A program made the position numbers and the translations under genes. Below, in pieces: positions 26,193 to 35,116 of a stretch of 64,000 nucleotides of DNA. Where the stretch lies: contig JAILDL010000038.1 of assembly GCA_024689465.1 (NCBI GenBank), positions 1 through 64,000 of the forward strand. Direction: 5' to 3'. The notes below the pieces were generated by a model, which made no database searches, was not told the DNA's origin, and saw nothing but the letters and a program-made list of their open reading frames with translations. Source of the DNA: Lachnospiraceae bacterium (GTDB lineage: Bacteria > Bacillota > Clostridia > Lachnospirales > Lachnospiraceae). Each line of letters begins with the position of its first letter. The first letter of the stretch is position 1.

Positions 26193-27551
26193 TTAGTCCT
26201 TTAAGATACCTTTGATATCGGAAATACGGAAACCGGAGAGCACAACTACTACGGAATCCCCTACCTTCAGACAATCCTGTCCGGTAGGGAAAATGGCCTG
26301 TCCGTTTCGGTAGATACAGCAGATCAGCAGGTTGTCCTTTAAAGACAGCTCGGCCAGAGGGGTATCGGTGGCCTTGGAAGGCTCCTTGATCACAAACTCC
26401 AGAGCTTCAGCCTGTCCGTCTGCCAGCTTGTAGAGGTTCTCCACTTCGCTGTCGGTATTGTCCATGGAACGGACAAACTTGGAGATGAAGTCCGCAGTGA
26501 TGACCTGGGGATTGATGATGGTGTCCAGGTTCATCTGATTGATGACGTCCGAGAAGGTGATCCGGTTGATCTTGGTGATCACTTTCGCACCGGGATTGAC
26601 ACCCTTTACATATAAGGAAAGCAGGATGTTCTCTTCATCCAGACCGGTCAGTGCGGCAAAGCCTGCAGTACTTGCTGCGTTTTCCTGCAGCAGTAGATTC
26701 TGGTCCGTAGCATCTCCGTGGATCACGGTGGCATCCGGCAGAAGGCCTGCCAGTTCTTCGCAGCGTTCCCGTTTCTGCTCGATGATGGTGGTGCTGATAC
26801 CGGTATTTAACAGGATCTTGGCAAGATAATAAGCGATCTTGCTGCCGCCTGCGATGATGGCGTTGTCGATACGGTTCTTGGATAAACCGATCTTTCGAAG
26901 GAAGGCAGTGGTATCCTTTCGCCGCGCGGTAAAGCCGATCTCATCTCCCTCCTGGAGGGTAAACCCACCGTTGGGGATATGGGTCCGCCCTTCTCTGGTA
27001 ACGGAACAGATCAGTACATTGGTATGCAGACCGGAACGGATATCCAAGATGCGCATGCCGTTTAAGGGAGAATCCTTGCTGATCTTTACATGGAGGATAT
27101 CCACATGCCCTCTGGCAAAGGTATCCACCTTTACGGCAGAGGGGAACTGGAAAATACGGGCCACTTCGTTGGCAGCCTCAAATTCCGGATTGATGATCAT
27201 GCCCAGATCAAATCCCTTTTTCAGGAAGGGGATCTCGGAAATGTACAGAGGATTACGCACGCGGGCAATGGTCTTGCAATGACCGGATTTCTTTGCGATG
27301 AGACAGCACAGGAGGTTCTGCTCGTCAGAGCCTGTTACGGCGATCAGCAGGTCTGTGTGGGCCACATCCGCTTCCTGCAGGGTGTTGAAGCTCACCCCGT
27401 TTCCCACGATGCCCAGTGCATCCAGATTATTGGTAATATTACGGATCTCTTCGGCGTCTTTGTCGATGACCGTGATATTATGATCTTCTTTGCTAAGCTG
27501 TGCGACCAGGTTATAACCTACCTTGCCGCAACCTACTACGATAATGTTCAT
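26193..27551 (-). CDS. trkA: TrkA potassium channel regulator
   Basis: This cytoplasmic NAD-binding gating subunit has 452 aa from ATG 27551, preceded by GGAAG. It has two tandem RCK units: a first Rossmann domain with GCGKVGYNLVAQL at the N-terminus, a TrkA_C segment near 140-220, then a second Rossmann domain (IIAGGSKIAYYLAKIL) and second TrkA_C domain to the end. The double RCK layout is the standard TrkA form. The gene has its own promoter and precedes trkH by 3 nt. Confidence 0.94.
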   Translation of the reverse strand: MNIIVVGCGKVGYNLVAQLSKEDHNITVIDKDAEEIRNITNNLDALGIVGNGVSFNTLQEADVAHTDLLIAVTGSDEQNLLCCLIAKKSGHCKTIARVRNPLYISEIPFLKKGFDLGMIINPEFEAANEVARIFQFPSAVKVDTFARGHVDILHVKISKDSPLNGMRILDIRSGLHTNVLICSVTREGRTHIPNGGFTLQEGDEIGFTARRKDTTAFLRKIGLSKNRIDNAIIAGGSKIAYYLAKILLNTGISTTIIEQKRERCEELAGLLPDATVIHGDATDQNLLLQENAASTAGFAALTGLDEENILLSLYVKGVNPGAKVITKINRITFSDVINQMNLDTIINPQVITADFISKFVRSMDNTDSEVENLYKLADGQAEALEFVIKEPSKATDTPLAELSLKDNLLICCIYRNGQAIFPTGQDCLKVGDSVVVVLSGFRISDIKGILKD

Positions 27552-27579
27552 AAAAAATGTCTTCCTTTCGACCACACCC

Positions 27580-27607
27580 ATTATAGCAGAAGACGACTAA
27601 TATGCAA
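27580..27607 (-). promoter_or_regulatory. Promoter of trkA-trkH
   Basis: On the minus strand TTGCAT (27602-27607), a 16-nt spacer and TATAAT (27580-27585) lie 28 nt before the trkA ATG. A separate TATAAT at 27652-27657 on the plus strand probably serves the divergent DUF1653 gene; its -35 box is unclear. Confidence 0.6.
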
Positions 27608-27744
27608 CTCTCGGGGAGAGCAGGGGAGTGGTATTACAGCGTGGTTTCGGATATAATGAGGGAGTGTGGCGATAAAAGCTTATCCCGGATCACGGGAAAC
27701 AAAAAAAGAGCCACAGGATAAGGAAAAAAGGGGAAGTAACCGTT

Positions 27745-28374
27745 ATGGGAGAACCAATCAGAATGCCTGCAGAAGGTGATGTCTATAAGCATTTTAAAGG
27801 AAACAGCTATCGGATCGTAACGCTGGCAGAGGATACGGAAACCGGTGAGACGCTGGTGATCTATAAGGCACTGTACGGCGAAGGCAAGGTCTTTGCCCGG
27901 GAAGTGAACATGTTCCTGGAAGAGATCGACAAAGCCCGCTATCCCGGCGCTGCCCAGAAGCACCGCTTTGAACTGGTACAGGAAGCAGGGGCCTGTGTGG
28001 ACCCGCAGGCAGCCGTCAGACCTGAACCTGTGGGGGTGGAGAAAACGGCGGAAGAAACAGTGGCCCAACCACTGAACGTCCAGGAAGCCGGGACCATCTG
28101 TGCTGAGGAAGTGGCGCTTGCCAGGGAAGAAGCGGATGAAGGAGCCCTGCATCCCATGTTGCTGCAGTTTCTGGATGCCGATCGCTACGAGGACCGCCTG
28201 GATCTGCTGGGACTGATGCACAGCCGAAAGATCCTGACCGCAGACATGCTAAAGACCATGGCGATCTCCATTGATCTGGATCTGGCAGAAGGAGATCTGG
28301 AGGATCAGTACGAGCAGGTCAAATACGCGCTGGTCACTCGCAGGAAATTCGAAACCACAAGGCTGCGGGGATAA
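27745..28374 (+). CDS. DUF1653 domain protein
   Basis: This 209-aa cytoplasmic protein has an N-terminal DUF1653 domain (about 8-60: GDVYKHFKGNSYRIVTLAED, ETLVIYKALYGEGKVFAREVNMF in pieces), a variable Ala/Glu-rich linker (about 85-135) and a conserved-looking C-terminal helical part (MLLQFLDADRYEDRLDLL onwards). DUF1653 proteins are small and have no firmly established function. The gene lies 6 nt upstream of mutY. The extra C-terminal region makes it longer than the minimal family. Confidence 0.8.
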   Translation: MGEPIRMPAEGDVYKHFKGNSYRIVTLAEDTETGETLVIYKALYGEGKVFAREVNMFLEEIDKARYPGAAQKHRFELVQEAGACVDPQAAVRPEPVGVEKTAEETVAQPLNVQEAGTICAEEVALAREEADEGALHPMLLQFLDADRYEDRLDLLGLMHSRKILTADMLKTMAISIDLDLAEGDLEDQYEQVKYALVTRRKFETTRLRG

Positions 28375-28380
28375 GATACA

Positions 28381-29520
28381 TTGCGTAAGGATAAAACAAT
28401 CGAAGCAGTAACAGGGGCAGGGAAGGAAAGGGTGTCCCCCTTGGATCCCGGGATCATTCCCCGACTGCTTGACTGGTTTGATCAAAATAAAAGAGATCTT
28501 CCCTGGCGTACATCGCCGGAAGCCTATCATGTCTGGCTCTCGGAGATCATGCTGCAGCAGACCCGTGTGGAAGCGGTAAAGGAATATTATGCAAGGTTTC
28601 TGGAAACTCTACCCTCGGTGGAGAGTTTGGCGAATGCCCCGGAACAGCAGCTTCTTAAGCTCTGGGAGGGCCTTGGCTATTACAGCCGGGTCCGGAATCT
28701 GCAGAAGGCAGCCGGGCTTTTAAAAGAGCGGGATTACCTCTTGCCGGAGGAAAAGGAAGAACTGCAAAAGCTTCCCGGGATCGGCAGCTATACAGCCGGT
28801 GCCATTTCCTCCATTGCTTTTGGGAAAAGGGAAGTGGCAGTGGACGGAAATCTCCTGCGGGTCCTTTCCCGTTTGCGGGAGGATCCACGATGCATCGACG
28901 AGGGGAAGACCAAAAAGGCAGTGGAGGACGAACTGCTTTCGATCTATCCTGAAAAGCGCTGCGGAGACGTTAACCAGGCCTTTATGGACCTGGGAGCCAT
29001 GATCTGCACGCCGGGCGGGGCACCGCTTTGCGAAAAGTGTCCGTTAATGCCCTTTTGCGCAGCGGGGGAAAAGAATACCTGGCAAAGGTATCCGGTGCGA
29101 AAAGAGAAAGCAGGCAGACGGATCGAGAACAGGACCGTTGTGATCCTGGTGGACGAGGAAAGGATCGCCCTTCATAAACGGCCGGACAAAGGTTTGCTAG
29201 CCGGAATGTATGAGTTCATCAATCTGGAGGGGACACTTTCCGATGGGCAGGTGCTTGACTACCTGAAGGCTTTGGGGTTAAAGTCCATACATGTGCGTAA
29301 ACTGCAAAGCGCAAAGCACATTTTCAGTCACATCGAATGGCATATGACCGGCTATGAAGTAAAGGCCGACGAACTGGAACCGGTAAAAGATCGGGCAAAG
29401 GATGCCGGACTGATTTTTGCAGACCTTCGGCAGATCCGGGAGGAATATCCCATCCCTTCCGCTTTTGCCGTTTACAGGGACTATGTTTTGGAAAACTATA
29501 AGAGATCAACGGAGGAGTAA
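28381..29520 (+). CDS. mutY: Adenine DNA glycosylase MutY
   Basis: This base-excision repair enzyme removes A mispaired with 8-oxoG. It has 379 aa from a TTG start placed 10 nt after GCGGGG; a GTG at 28432 is the alternative. It has the catalytic Glu in MLQQTRVEAV, helix-hairpin-helix LPGIGSYTAGAI and catalytic Asp in AVDGNLLRV. The [4Fe-4S] cysteines have spacing C-x6-C-x2-C-x5-C (CTPGGAPLCEKCPLMPFC). The C-terminal Nudix-like domain that recognises 8-oxoG is present (about 255-370). It is probably co-transcribed with the DUF1653 gene and the glycosyltransferase. Confidence 0.94.
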   Translation: MRKDKTIEAVTGAGKERVSPLDPGIIPRLLDWFDQNKRDLPWRTSPEAYHVWLSEIMLQQTRVEAVKEYYARFLETLPSVESLANAPEQQLLKLWEGLGYYSRVRNLQKAAGLLKERDYLLPEEKEELQKLPGIGSYTAGAISSIAFGKREVAVDGNLLRVLSRLREDPRCIDEGKTKKAVEDELLSIYPEKRCGDVNQAFMDLGAMICTPGGAPLCEKCPLMPFCAAGEKNTWQRYPVRKEKAGRRIENRTVVILVDEERIALHKRPDKGLLAGMYEFINLEGTLSDGQVLDYLKALGLKSIHVRKLQSAKHIFSHIEWHMTGYEVKADELEPVKDRAKDAGLIFADLRQIREEYPIPSAFAVYRDYVLENYKRSTEE

Positions 29521-29522
29521 AC

Positions 29523-30548
29523 GTGAAATTACTGACTTTTGCAGTACCCTGCTATAACTCTGAAAACTATATGAGAAAATGCATCGATTCCCTGTTACCG
29601 GGAGGAGAGGATGTGGAGATCCTGATCGTAGATGACGGTTCCACCGACCAGACAGCGGATATCGCAGATGACTATGAGAAGAAATATCCCGGCATCTGCA
29701 AGGCGGTACATAAGGAAAACGGAGGCCACGGATCGGCTGTCAATGCCGGTATCGAGAATGCCACCGGGTTGTTCTTTAAGGTGGTGGACAGTGATGACTG
29801 GGTAAGCAGCAGTGCCTACGAAGAGATCCTGAAGGTCCTGCATCAGTATGCGGGAGGAGATCAGGTACTGGATATGCTTATCAGCAATTTCGTCTATGAC
29901 AAGGTATCGGAAGACAAGCATAAGGTCATGCGGTATAAACATGCACTTCCCGAGAACCGCCTGTTTACCTGGAACGAGGTGCGCCATTTCCGGAAAGGGC
30001 AGTACATCCTCATGCATTCCGTGATCTACCGTACCAAACTGCTGAAGGACTGCGGCTTAAGGCTTCCCGAGCATACCTTCTATGTAGATAACATCTACGT
30101 ATTCGAGCCCATGCTGCAGGTTAAGAACATGTACTATCTGGATGTGAACTTCTATCGTTACTACATCGGACGGAGCGATCAGTCCGTAAACGAGAAGATC
30201 ATGATCTCCCGGATCGATCAGCAGATCAAGGTAAACAAGCTGATGTACGACTTCTTTGTTGTGCATAAGCCGCAGCTGGCTGCAAATCGCAAGCGTTACA
30301 GATATATGTACAACTACCTCGAGATCATCACGGCGATCTCCTCTATCCTGCTGGCGATCGCCGGAACACCGGAAGCGCTGGAGAAGCGGAAGGCACTTTG
30401 GGATTACCTGAAGGAAAAGGATGCGGTTTTGGCGGTGAAGCTTCGCCACGGATTCATCGGGGCCTACACCAACCTTCCCGGAAGAGGCGGACGGAAGATT
30501 TCTGTAGAAGGCTACAAACTGGTAAGAAGATTCTTTAATTTCAACTAA
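29523..30548 (+). CDS. Family 2 glycosyltransferase
   Basis: This 341-aa GT-A fold transferase has a GTG start, with the stop of mutY 2 nt before and GGAGGAG upstream. Nucleotide-sugar binding motifs are DDGSTDQTADI and the metal-binding FFKVVDSDDWV; GGHGSAVNAGIENA matches the acceptor-side loop. There are no transmembrane helices. The product is probably a cell-surface glycan or glycolipid; no other glycan gene sits beside it, so the pathway is unknown. Confidence 0.88.
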   Translation: MKLLTFAVPCYNSENYMRKCIDSLLPGGEDVEILIVDDGSTDQTADIADDYEKKYPGICKAVHKENGGHGSAVNAGIENATGLFFKVVDSDDWVSSSAYEEILKVLHQYAGGDQVLDMLISNFVYDKVSEDKHKVMRYKHALPENRLFTWNEVRHFRKGQYILMHSVIYRTKLLKDCGLRLPEHTFYVDNIYVFEPMLQVKNMYYLDVNFYRYYIGRSDQSVNEKIMISRIDQQIKVNKLMYDFFVVHKPQLAANRKRYRYMYNYLEIITAISSILLAIAGTPEALEKRKALWDYLKEKDAVLAVKLRHGFIGAYTNLPGRGGRKISVEGYKLVRRFFNFN

Positions 30549-30794
30549 AAATCGCAGAGTTTCGCCATCTGCGCGTCTTTGACGAAAATACGCCGAAATT
30601 TATTTTTTAATCTTTATAAGCGGATTTTGGTTATTTATTAACGAAATTGGAATGAGACGGAAAAAAAGGCAAATGTCTGAATTTCGTAATGTTTCGAGAC
30701 CAAAATACTGCCATGCTCCGGTAAAAAGGGGCATTTATTCTGAATAAAGATACAAAAATCTGTCTTTGCAGGACGGACATCCATTCGCAGTGGC

Positions 30795-30823
30795 TTGACA
30801 GTAATGTTTTTTGATAATAAAAT
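30795..30823 (+). promoter_or_regulatory. Consensus promoter for a short transcript
   Basis: A perfect TTGACA (30795-30800), a 17-nt spacer and TAAAAT (30818-30823) are found. Transcription would start near 30830, about 35 nt before a strong terminator. The rest of the 30549-30911 gap shows nothing else that I can support. Confidence 0.65.
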
Positions 30824-30829
30824 ATCGGT

Positions 30830-30898
30830 GTTTGAAATTTGAATAATTATGATTTTTGCAGAAAGAGTGCACTGAGGCGCTTGCCGCACTCTTTTTTT
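30830..30898 (+). ncRNA. Candidate small RNA or terminated leader, about 70 nt
   Basis: This would be a short transcript from the promoter at 30795-30823 ending in the stem AAAGAGTGC / GCACTCTTT (with inner GGC/GCC) and seven T residues. There is no ORF of useful size. It is either a free-standing small RNA or a leader whose terminator controls the membrane-protein gene that begins 13 nt later. Confidence 0.5.
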
Positions 30899-30911
30899 CA
30901 TATTTGTGCGT

Positions 30912-31478
30912 ATGCTACGGAATCCATACAAGGATGACTACGATCATCGCCCCGAAGTAAATAAGCGCGGACGGTTTGTGGATCGCTTCTATTATAAGGG
31001 AGATCTCTACAAGCTTCCCTTTGATCAGAAGAAAAAGAGACAGACGGTGGTTCTGAGTTTCCTGTTCTTCCTTGGGATGACAGGAATCTGGGTCCTGCAG
31101 GGTCTGGTGAATCAGGCATCCTCCAGAGTACTCTGGGTTCTGGGTCCGTATCTCTTTGTTCTGCTCCCCACCCTGTTTATGGGGCTGGGAACAGTGGAGT
31201 ATGCTTTTTCCCATGATCCCATGCGAAGGGATGAGTATGAGAGAGGGCTGGAGCGGATGAAGCATTCCGCCATCGGCGCCATGGCCCTTTCCGTGATCGC
31301 TTTTGTTTGCGAGATCGTTTTTCTGATCCTTCGCAGAGGCACCTATAATCTGCAAAAAGAGTTGTTTTTTGCTTTGTTTTATCCCATATTCCTTGCGGCC
31401 GGATTCCTTTTCGGGAAGTTTTATGACCGCAGCTTTTCCGGGATCACCATTGAGAAGGTGGAACTGGAACATGAGTAA
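30912..31478 (+). CDS. Four-helix membrane protein, unknown function
   Basis: This is a 188-aa protein (ATG 30912; GTG 30906 is in frame). A charged N-terminal part of about 45 residues (RNPYKDDYDHRPEVNKRGRF) is followed by four hydrophobic helices at about 48-66, 76-95, 120-140 and 150-170. I recognise no family. No Shine-Dalgarno is visible, because the start lies directly after the U-run of a terminator. It would be expressed only by read-through or from an unseen promoter. The next gene starts the Opp operon 60 nt downstream. Confidence 0.7.
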   Translation: MLRNPYKDDYDHRPEVNKRGRFVDRFYYKGDLYKLPFDQKKKRQTVVLSFLFFLGMTGIWVLQGLVNQASSRVLWVLGPYLFVLLPTLFMGLGTVEYAFSHDPMRRDEYERGLERMKHSAIGAMALSVIAFVCEIVFLILRRGTYNLQKELFFALFYPIFLAAGFLFGKFYDRSFSGITIEKVELEHE

Positions 31479-31538
31479 GTTGTTTTCTTCCTAATAATAT
31501 GGAAGATAACATAAAACTTATTTTTTAAGGAGGATATT

Positions 31539-33911
31539 ATGAAAAGAGCTAAGAAATTCCTGGCACTTGTACTTGCCGGGGCAATGACTGTATCTTTAGC
31601 TGCTTGCGGTGCTGCTGAACAGAGCGCAGAACCTGCCGCAACAACCGAGACTACAGCCGAAGGCGCTACAGAAGAGACCACTGCTGCTACTGAAGAAGCA
31701 AGCACAGGCAGTGATACTCCCCTTGTAATCGCCGCAGATGATTTCTCTGAGAAGTTCAGCCCGTTCTTCTCCAACTCCGTACCGGACACCAATGTTCAGG
31801 CATTGACACAGGTACTGCTGCTTGGAAACGACCGTGCAGGTGAGATCATCTACAATGGTATTGAAGGTGAAACAAAGACCTGGAACGGAACCGATTACTT
31901 CTATCAGGGTGCTTCCGATTGTACTGTAACCGAGAACGCTGACGGAACTGTACTGTATGAGTTCAAACTCCGTGACGATATGAAGTTCTCCGATGGCGAG
32001 CCTGTAACTGCAGACGACGTTATCTTTACCCTGTACGCATATCTGGATCCTTCCTATGATGGAGCAACTTCCGTGTACTCTCTGCCCATCGAAGGTCTTG
32101 AGGCATACAGAAGCGGTGCAGAACCTCTTTGGAAGGTTATGTACAAGAATGGTGATGCAAACACCGATTTCAGCCTTTACACAGAGGAACAGCAGAAGCA
32201 GTTCTTCGAGGTTGATCTGCCTGCAGCAGGTGCTGCATTTGCACAGGATATCACAGATTACTGTGTAGCCAACTACGGCGATTATTTTGATGCAAGCGTA
32301 TCCAGTGATGTTGCAAACGCTATGACTCTGTGGGGCTACGGTTCCATCGAAGACGGCGTTCTGACAGCTCCCTCCGGAAAGACCTGGGATCTGGCAAGCG
32401 AAGAGCCTACTACCGCTGAGTGGTGGGAGGAGATCCTGGCTGCTTACGATTACGATCTGGAAACCGCTACCGATACGGAGAAGGCTAACGCTTCCTTTAC
32501 CGAGCTGCTGGATGTATCCTATCTGAACACGGTTGAGACCGGTGCTTCCGCAGATCACATTACCGGTATCACAAAGGTAGATGATTATACCGTTGATATC
32601 CTGCTGACCGAAGTAGATGCAACCGCTATCTACTCTCTGGCAGTTTATGTAACACCTCTTCACTACTATGGTGATACATCTCTGTATGACTATGAAAACA
32701 ACAAGTTCGGTTTTGTAAAGGGTGACCTTTCTTCCGTACGTGCAAAGACCACTGTTCCTCTTGGTGCAGGTCCTTACAAGTTCGTGAAGTATGAGAACAA
32801 GACCGTTTACATGGAAGCAAACGACCTGTACTTCAAGGGAGCTCCCAAGACTAAGAATCTGCAGTGGAAGGTTACTTCCAATCCTGATAAGACACCCGGT
32901 GTTGTTCAGGGTACCATTGATATTTCCGATCCTTCCGCATCCAAGGATGCTCTGGCTCAGATCGCAGGCGAGAACAGCAACGGCGAGATCACTGGTGACA
33001 AGCTGACCACGATCCTGACCGATACAAGAGGATACGGTTACATCGGTATGAACTCTCAGAACGTAAAGGTTGGCGATGACGGCTCCAGCGAAGAGTCCAA
33101 GAACCTTCGTAAGGCAATCGCAACTGTTCTGTCCGTATACCGTGATGTTGTGATCGACTCCTACTACGGAGAAGCAGCTTCTGTTATCAACTATCCTATT
33201 TCCAATACTTCCTGGGCAGCTCCTCAGGCATCTGATCCCGATTATGCAATTGCATTCTCCACAGATGTAAACGGAGATCCCATCTACACAGACGGCATGA
33301 GCCAGGAAGAAAAGGAAGCAGCAGCACTGGAAGCAGCACTTGGCTTCTTTGAGGCTGCCGGCTATACCGTAGAAGATGGCAAGTTAACGGCTGCTCCTGC
33401 AGGCGCTGAGATGACCTACGAAGTACTCATCGGTGGTTCCGGCCAGGGTGATCATCCTTCCTTCGGTATCTTAACTGCAGCAAGCGAAGCATTAAAGACC
33501 ATCGGCTTTGACCTGGTTGTTACAGACCTTTCTGATTCTTCTCAGCTGTGGTCCGCAACCGAAGGTGGTACAGCAGATCTGTGGTGTGCTGCATGGCAGA
33601 CAACCATTGATCCCGATATGTTCCAGATCTATCACAGCGAGGGTGGTTCTGCTTACATGTACAGAATCTACTCTGATGAGCTGGATGAGCTGGTAGAAGC
33701 AGGTAGAACCAATACCGATCAGGCTTACAGAAAGGCTATCTACAAGGAAGCACTTGACTTCGTAGTAGATTACGCAGTAGAGATCCCTGTATATCAGAGA
33801 CAGGATCTGACTCTGATCAGTACAGAGAGAGTAAAGGTTGATTCCCTTTGCCCTGATATGACCACCTACTACAGCTATCTGGATGAGATTGAAACCGTAG
33901 AGATGAACTAA
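31539..33911 (+). CDS. Peptide-binding lipoprotein OppA type, unusually long
   Basis: This is an extracellular family 5 solute-binding protein for an ABC importer, 790 aa against the usual 500-600. It has a lipoprotein signal peptide with lipobox LAAC (Cys22) and a Thr/Glu/Ala-rich linker. The family core includes YEFKLRDDMKFSDGEPVTADD and later GAGPYKFVKYENKTVY. Extra sequence is present around residues 165-330, rich in acidic and aromatic residues. The ribosome site AAGGAGG is strong. It heads a complete opp set (oppA-oppB-oppC-oppD-oppF). The substrate is probably oligopeptides, by family and gene order. Confidence 0.92.
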   Translation: MKRAKKFLALVLAGAMTVSLAACGAAEQSAEPAATTETTAEGATEETTAATEEASTGSDTPLVIAADDFSEKFSPFFSNSVPDTNVQALTQVLLLGNDRAGEIIYNGIEGETKTWNGTDYFYQGASDCTVTENADGTVLYEFKLRDDMKFSDGEPVTADDVIFTLYAYLDPSYDGATSVYSLPIEGLEAYRSGAEPLWKVMYKNGDANTDFSLYTEEQQKQFFEVDLPAAGAAFAQDITDYCVANYGDYFDASVSSDVANAMTLWGYGSIEDGVLTAPSGKTWDLASEEPTTAEWWEEILAAYDYDLETATDTEKANASFTELLDVSYLNTVETGASADHITGITKVDDYTVDILLTEVDATAIYSLAVYVTPLHYYGDTSLYDYENNKFGFVKGDLSSVRAKTTVPLGAGPYKFVKYENKTVYMEANDLYFKGAPKTKNLQWKVTSNPDKTPGVVQGTIDISDPSASKDALAQIAGENSNGEITGDKLTTILTDTRGYGYIGMNSQNVKVGDDGSSEESKNLRKAIATVLSVYRDVVIDSYYGEAASVINYPISNTSWAAPQASDPDYAIAFSTDVNGDPIYTDGMSQEEKEAAALEAALGFFEAAGYTVEDGKLTAAPAGAEMTYEVLIGGSGQGDHPSFGILTAASEALKTIGFDLVVTDLSDSSQLWSATEGGTADLWCAAWQTTIDPDMFQIYHSEGGSAYMYRIYSDELDELVEAGRTNTDQAYRKAIYKEALDFVVDYAVEIPVYQRQDLTLISTERVKVDSLCPDMTTYYSYLDEIETVEMN

Positions 33912-33951
33912 TCTTCATTTCCGGCAAAAATCCACGGAAAGTGAATGAATT

Positions 33952-34065
33952 CGTCAGCTGTCCGGCTTTTTTATGGGCAGCTGACGATTATTCGTGTAAA
34001 AAGCATTTCGTGAGGAGAAGAAAAAGATAGTTCGAAACAGGTTCTTCCCGTCACGAAATGTTTTT
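33952..34065 (+). terminator. Two hairpins between oppA and oppB
   Basis: Stem 1 is CGTCAGCTG (33952-33960) with CAGCTGACG (33978-33986). Stem 2 is AAAAAGCATTTCGTGA (33998-34013) with TCACGAAATGTTTTT (34051-34065). The second ends in five T residues. They are likely to act as partial terminator and 3'-end protection, giving more binding protein than permease. Confidence 0.7.
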
Positions 34066-34116
34066 GCGTAAGCAATACATATGCTATAGGTAAGGAAAGT
34101 AAGGAGTAGTTTTTTC

Positions 34117-35103
34117 ATGAAGAAGTTTATTTTGAAGCGACTGTTGATATCGGTCGTACTGCTTTTCTTCGTATCGCTGATCATTTATGCGATCATGCGC
34201 TGCATGCCTATGTCCTACGTTGAGACACAGGCCATGGCTCTGGCTACCAGACCCGGTGCAAAGAGCTACGAAGAATGGGTAAAACAGCTGAATGCTCAGT
34301 ATGGTCTGGATGTAGGTGTGATCCAGGGATACTTTATCTGGGCATCCAAGGCAGTGCGCATGCAGTTTGGAGATTCCTGGTACTGGAACCAGCCGGTTCT
34401 GACCAAGTTCCAGAATGTCATCTGGTATTCGTTTTTCCTTGGTCTGGTAACCTTTATCATTGAGATCATCATTGCCATCCCGGCAGGTATCTCGGCTGCA
34501 AGAAAGCAGTATTCCCTGACGGATTATTCCGTTACGGTGATCGCGCTTCTGGGTATTTCCCTGCCCAGCTTCTTCTTTGCAACCATTTTGAAGTATGTAT
34601 TTTCCGTAAAGCTTGGCTGGTTTGATCTGTACGGTATCGTAGGCCGTATGCATGAGTCCATGACGCCCATGCAGCAGCTGGGGGATATCATCTGGCATAT
34701 GGTGCTGCCGGTTGTGACCATTTCCGTGGTCAGCATCGGTGGTCTGATGCGTTATACCAGAACCAACATGCTGGAAGTATTAAATTCCGACTATATCCGT
34801 ACGGCACGGGCTAAGGGTGTCAGTGAGCGGAAGGTGGTCAATCACCACGCATTCCGGAATACGCTGATCCCCATTGTTACTTTGCTTGGCGGATCCCTTC
34901 CCGGACTGTTCTCCGGTGCCATGATCACAGAGACCCTGTTCCAGATCCCCGGTATCGGATACACCTCTGATGTCAGCATTATGCAGGGAGATATTCCCTT
35001 CGTTATGTTCTATATGGTATTCCTTGCGGTACTTACCCTGCTGGGAAATCTGATCGCAGATATCCTTTATGCAGTGGTTGACCCGAGAGTCAGAGTAAGT
35101 TAG
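34117..35103 (+). CDS. oppB: Oligopeptide ABC permease OppB
   Basis: This membrane subunit (328 aa) has six helices. The N-terminal helix KRLLISVVLLFFVSLIIYAI is followed by the conserved extracellular motif 'LNAQYGLD', and the EAA loop is RTARAKGVSERKVVNHHAFRN (about 227-247, in pieces). The C-terminus VVDPRVRVS is typical of OppB. AAGGAGTAG lies upstream. It forms the pore with the enlarged OppC encoded 13 nt downstream. Confidence 0.94.
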   Translation: MKKFILKRLLISVVLLFFVSLIIYAIMRCMPMSYVETQAMALATRPGAKSYEEWVKQLNAQYGLDVGVIQGYFIWASKAVRMQFGDSWYWNQPVLTKFQNVIWYSFFLGLVTFIIEIIIAIPAGISAARKQYSLTDYSVTVIALLGISLPSFFFATILKYVFSVKLGWFDLYGIVGRMHESMTPMQQLGDIIWHMVLPVVTISVVSIGGLMRYTRTNMLEVLNSDYIRTARAKGVSERKVVNHHAFRNTLIPIVTLLGGSLPGLFSGAMITETLFQIPGIGYTSDVSIMQGDIPFVMFYMVFLAVLTLLGNLIADILYAVVDPRVRVS

Positions 35104-35116
35104 GAGGAATGCGAGA

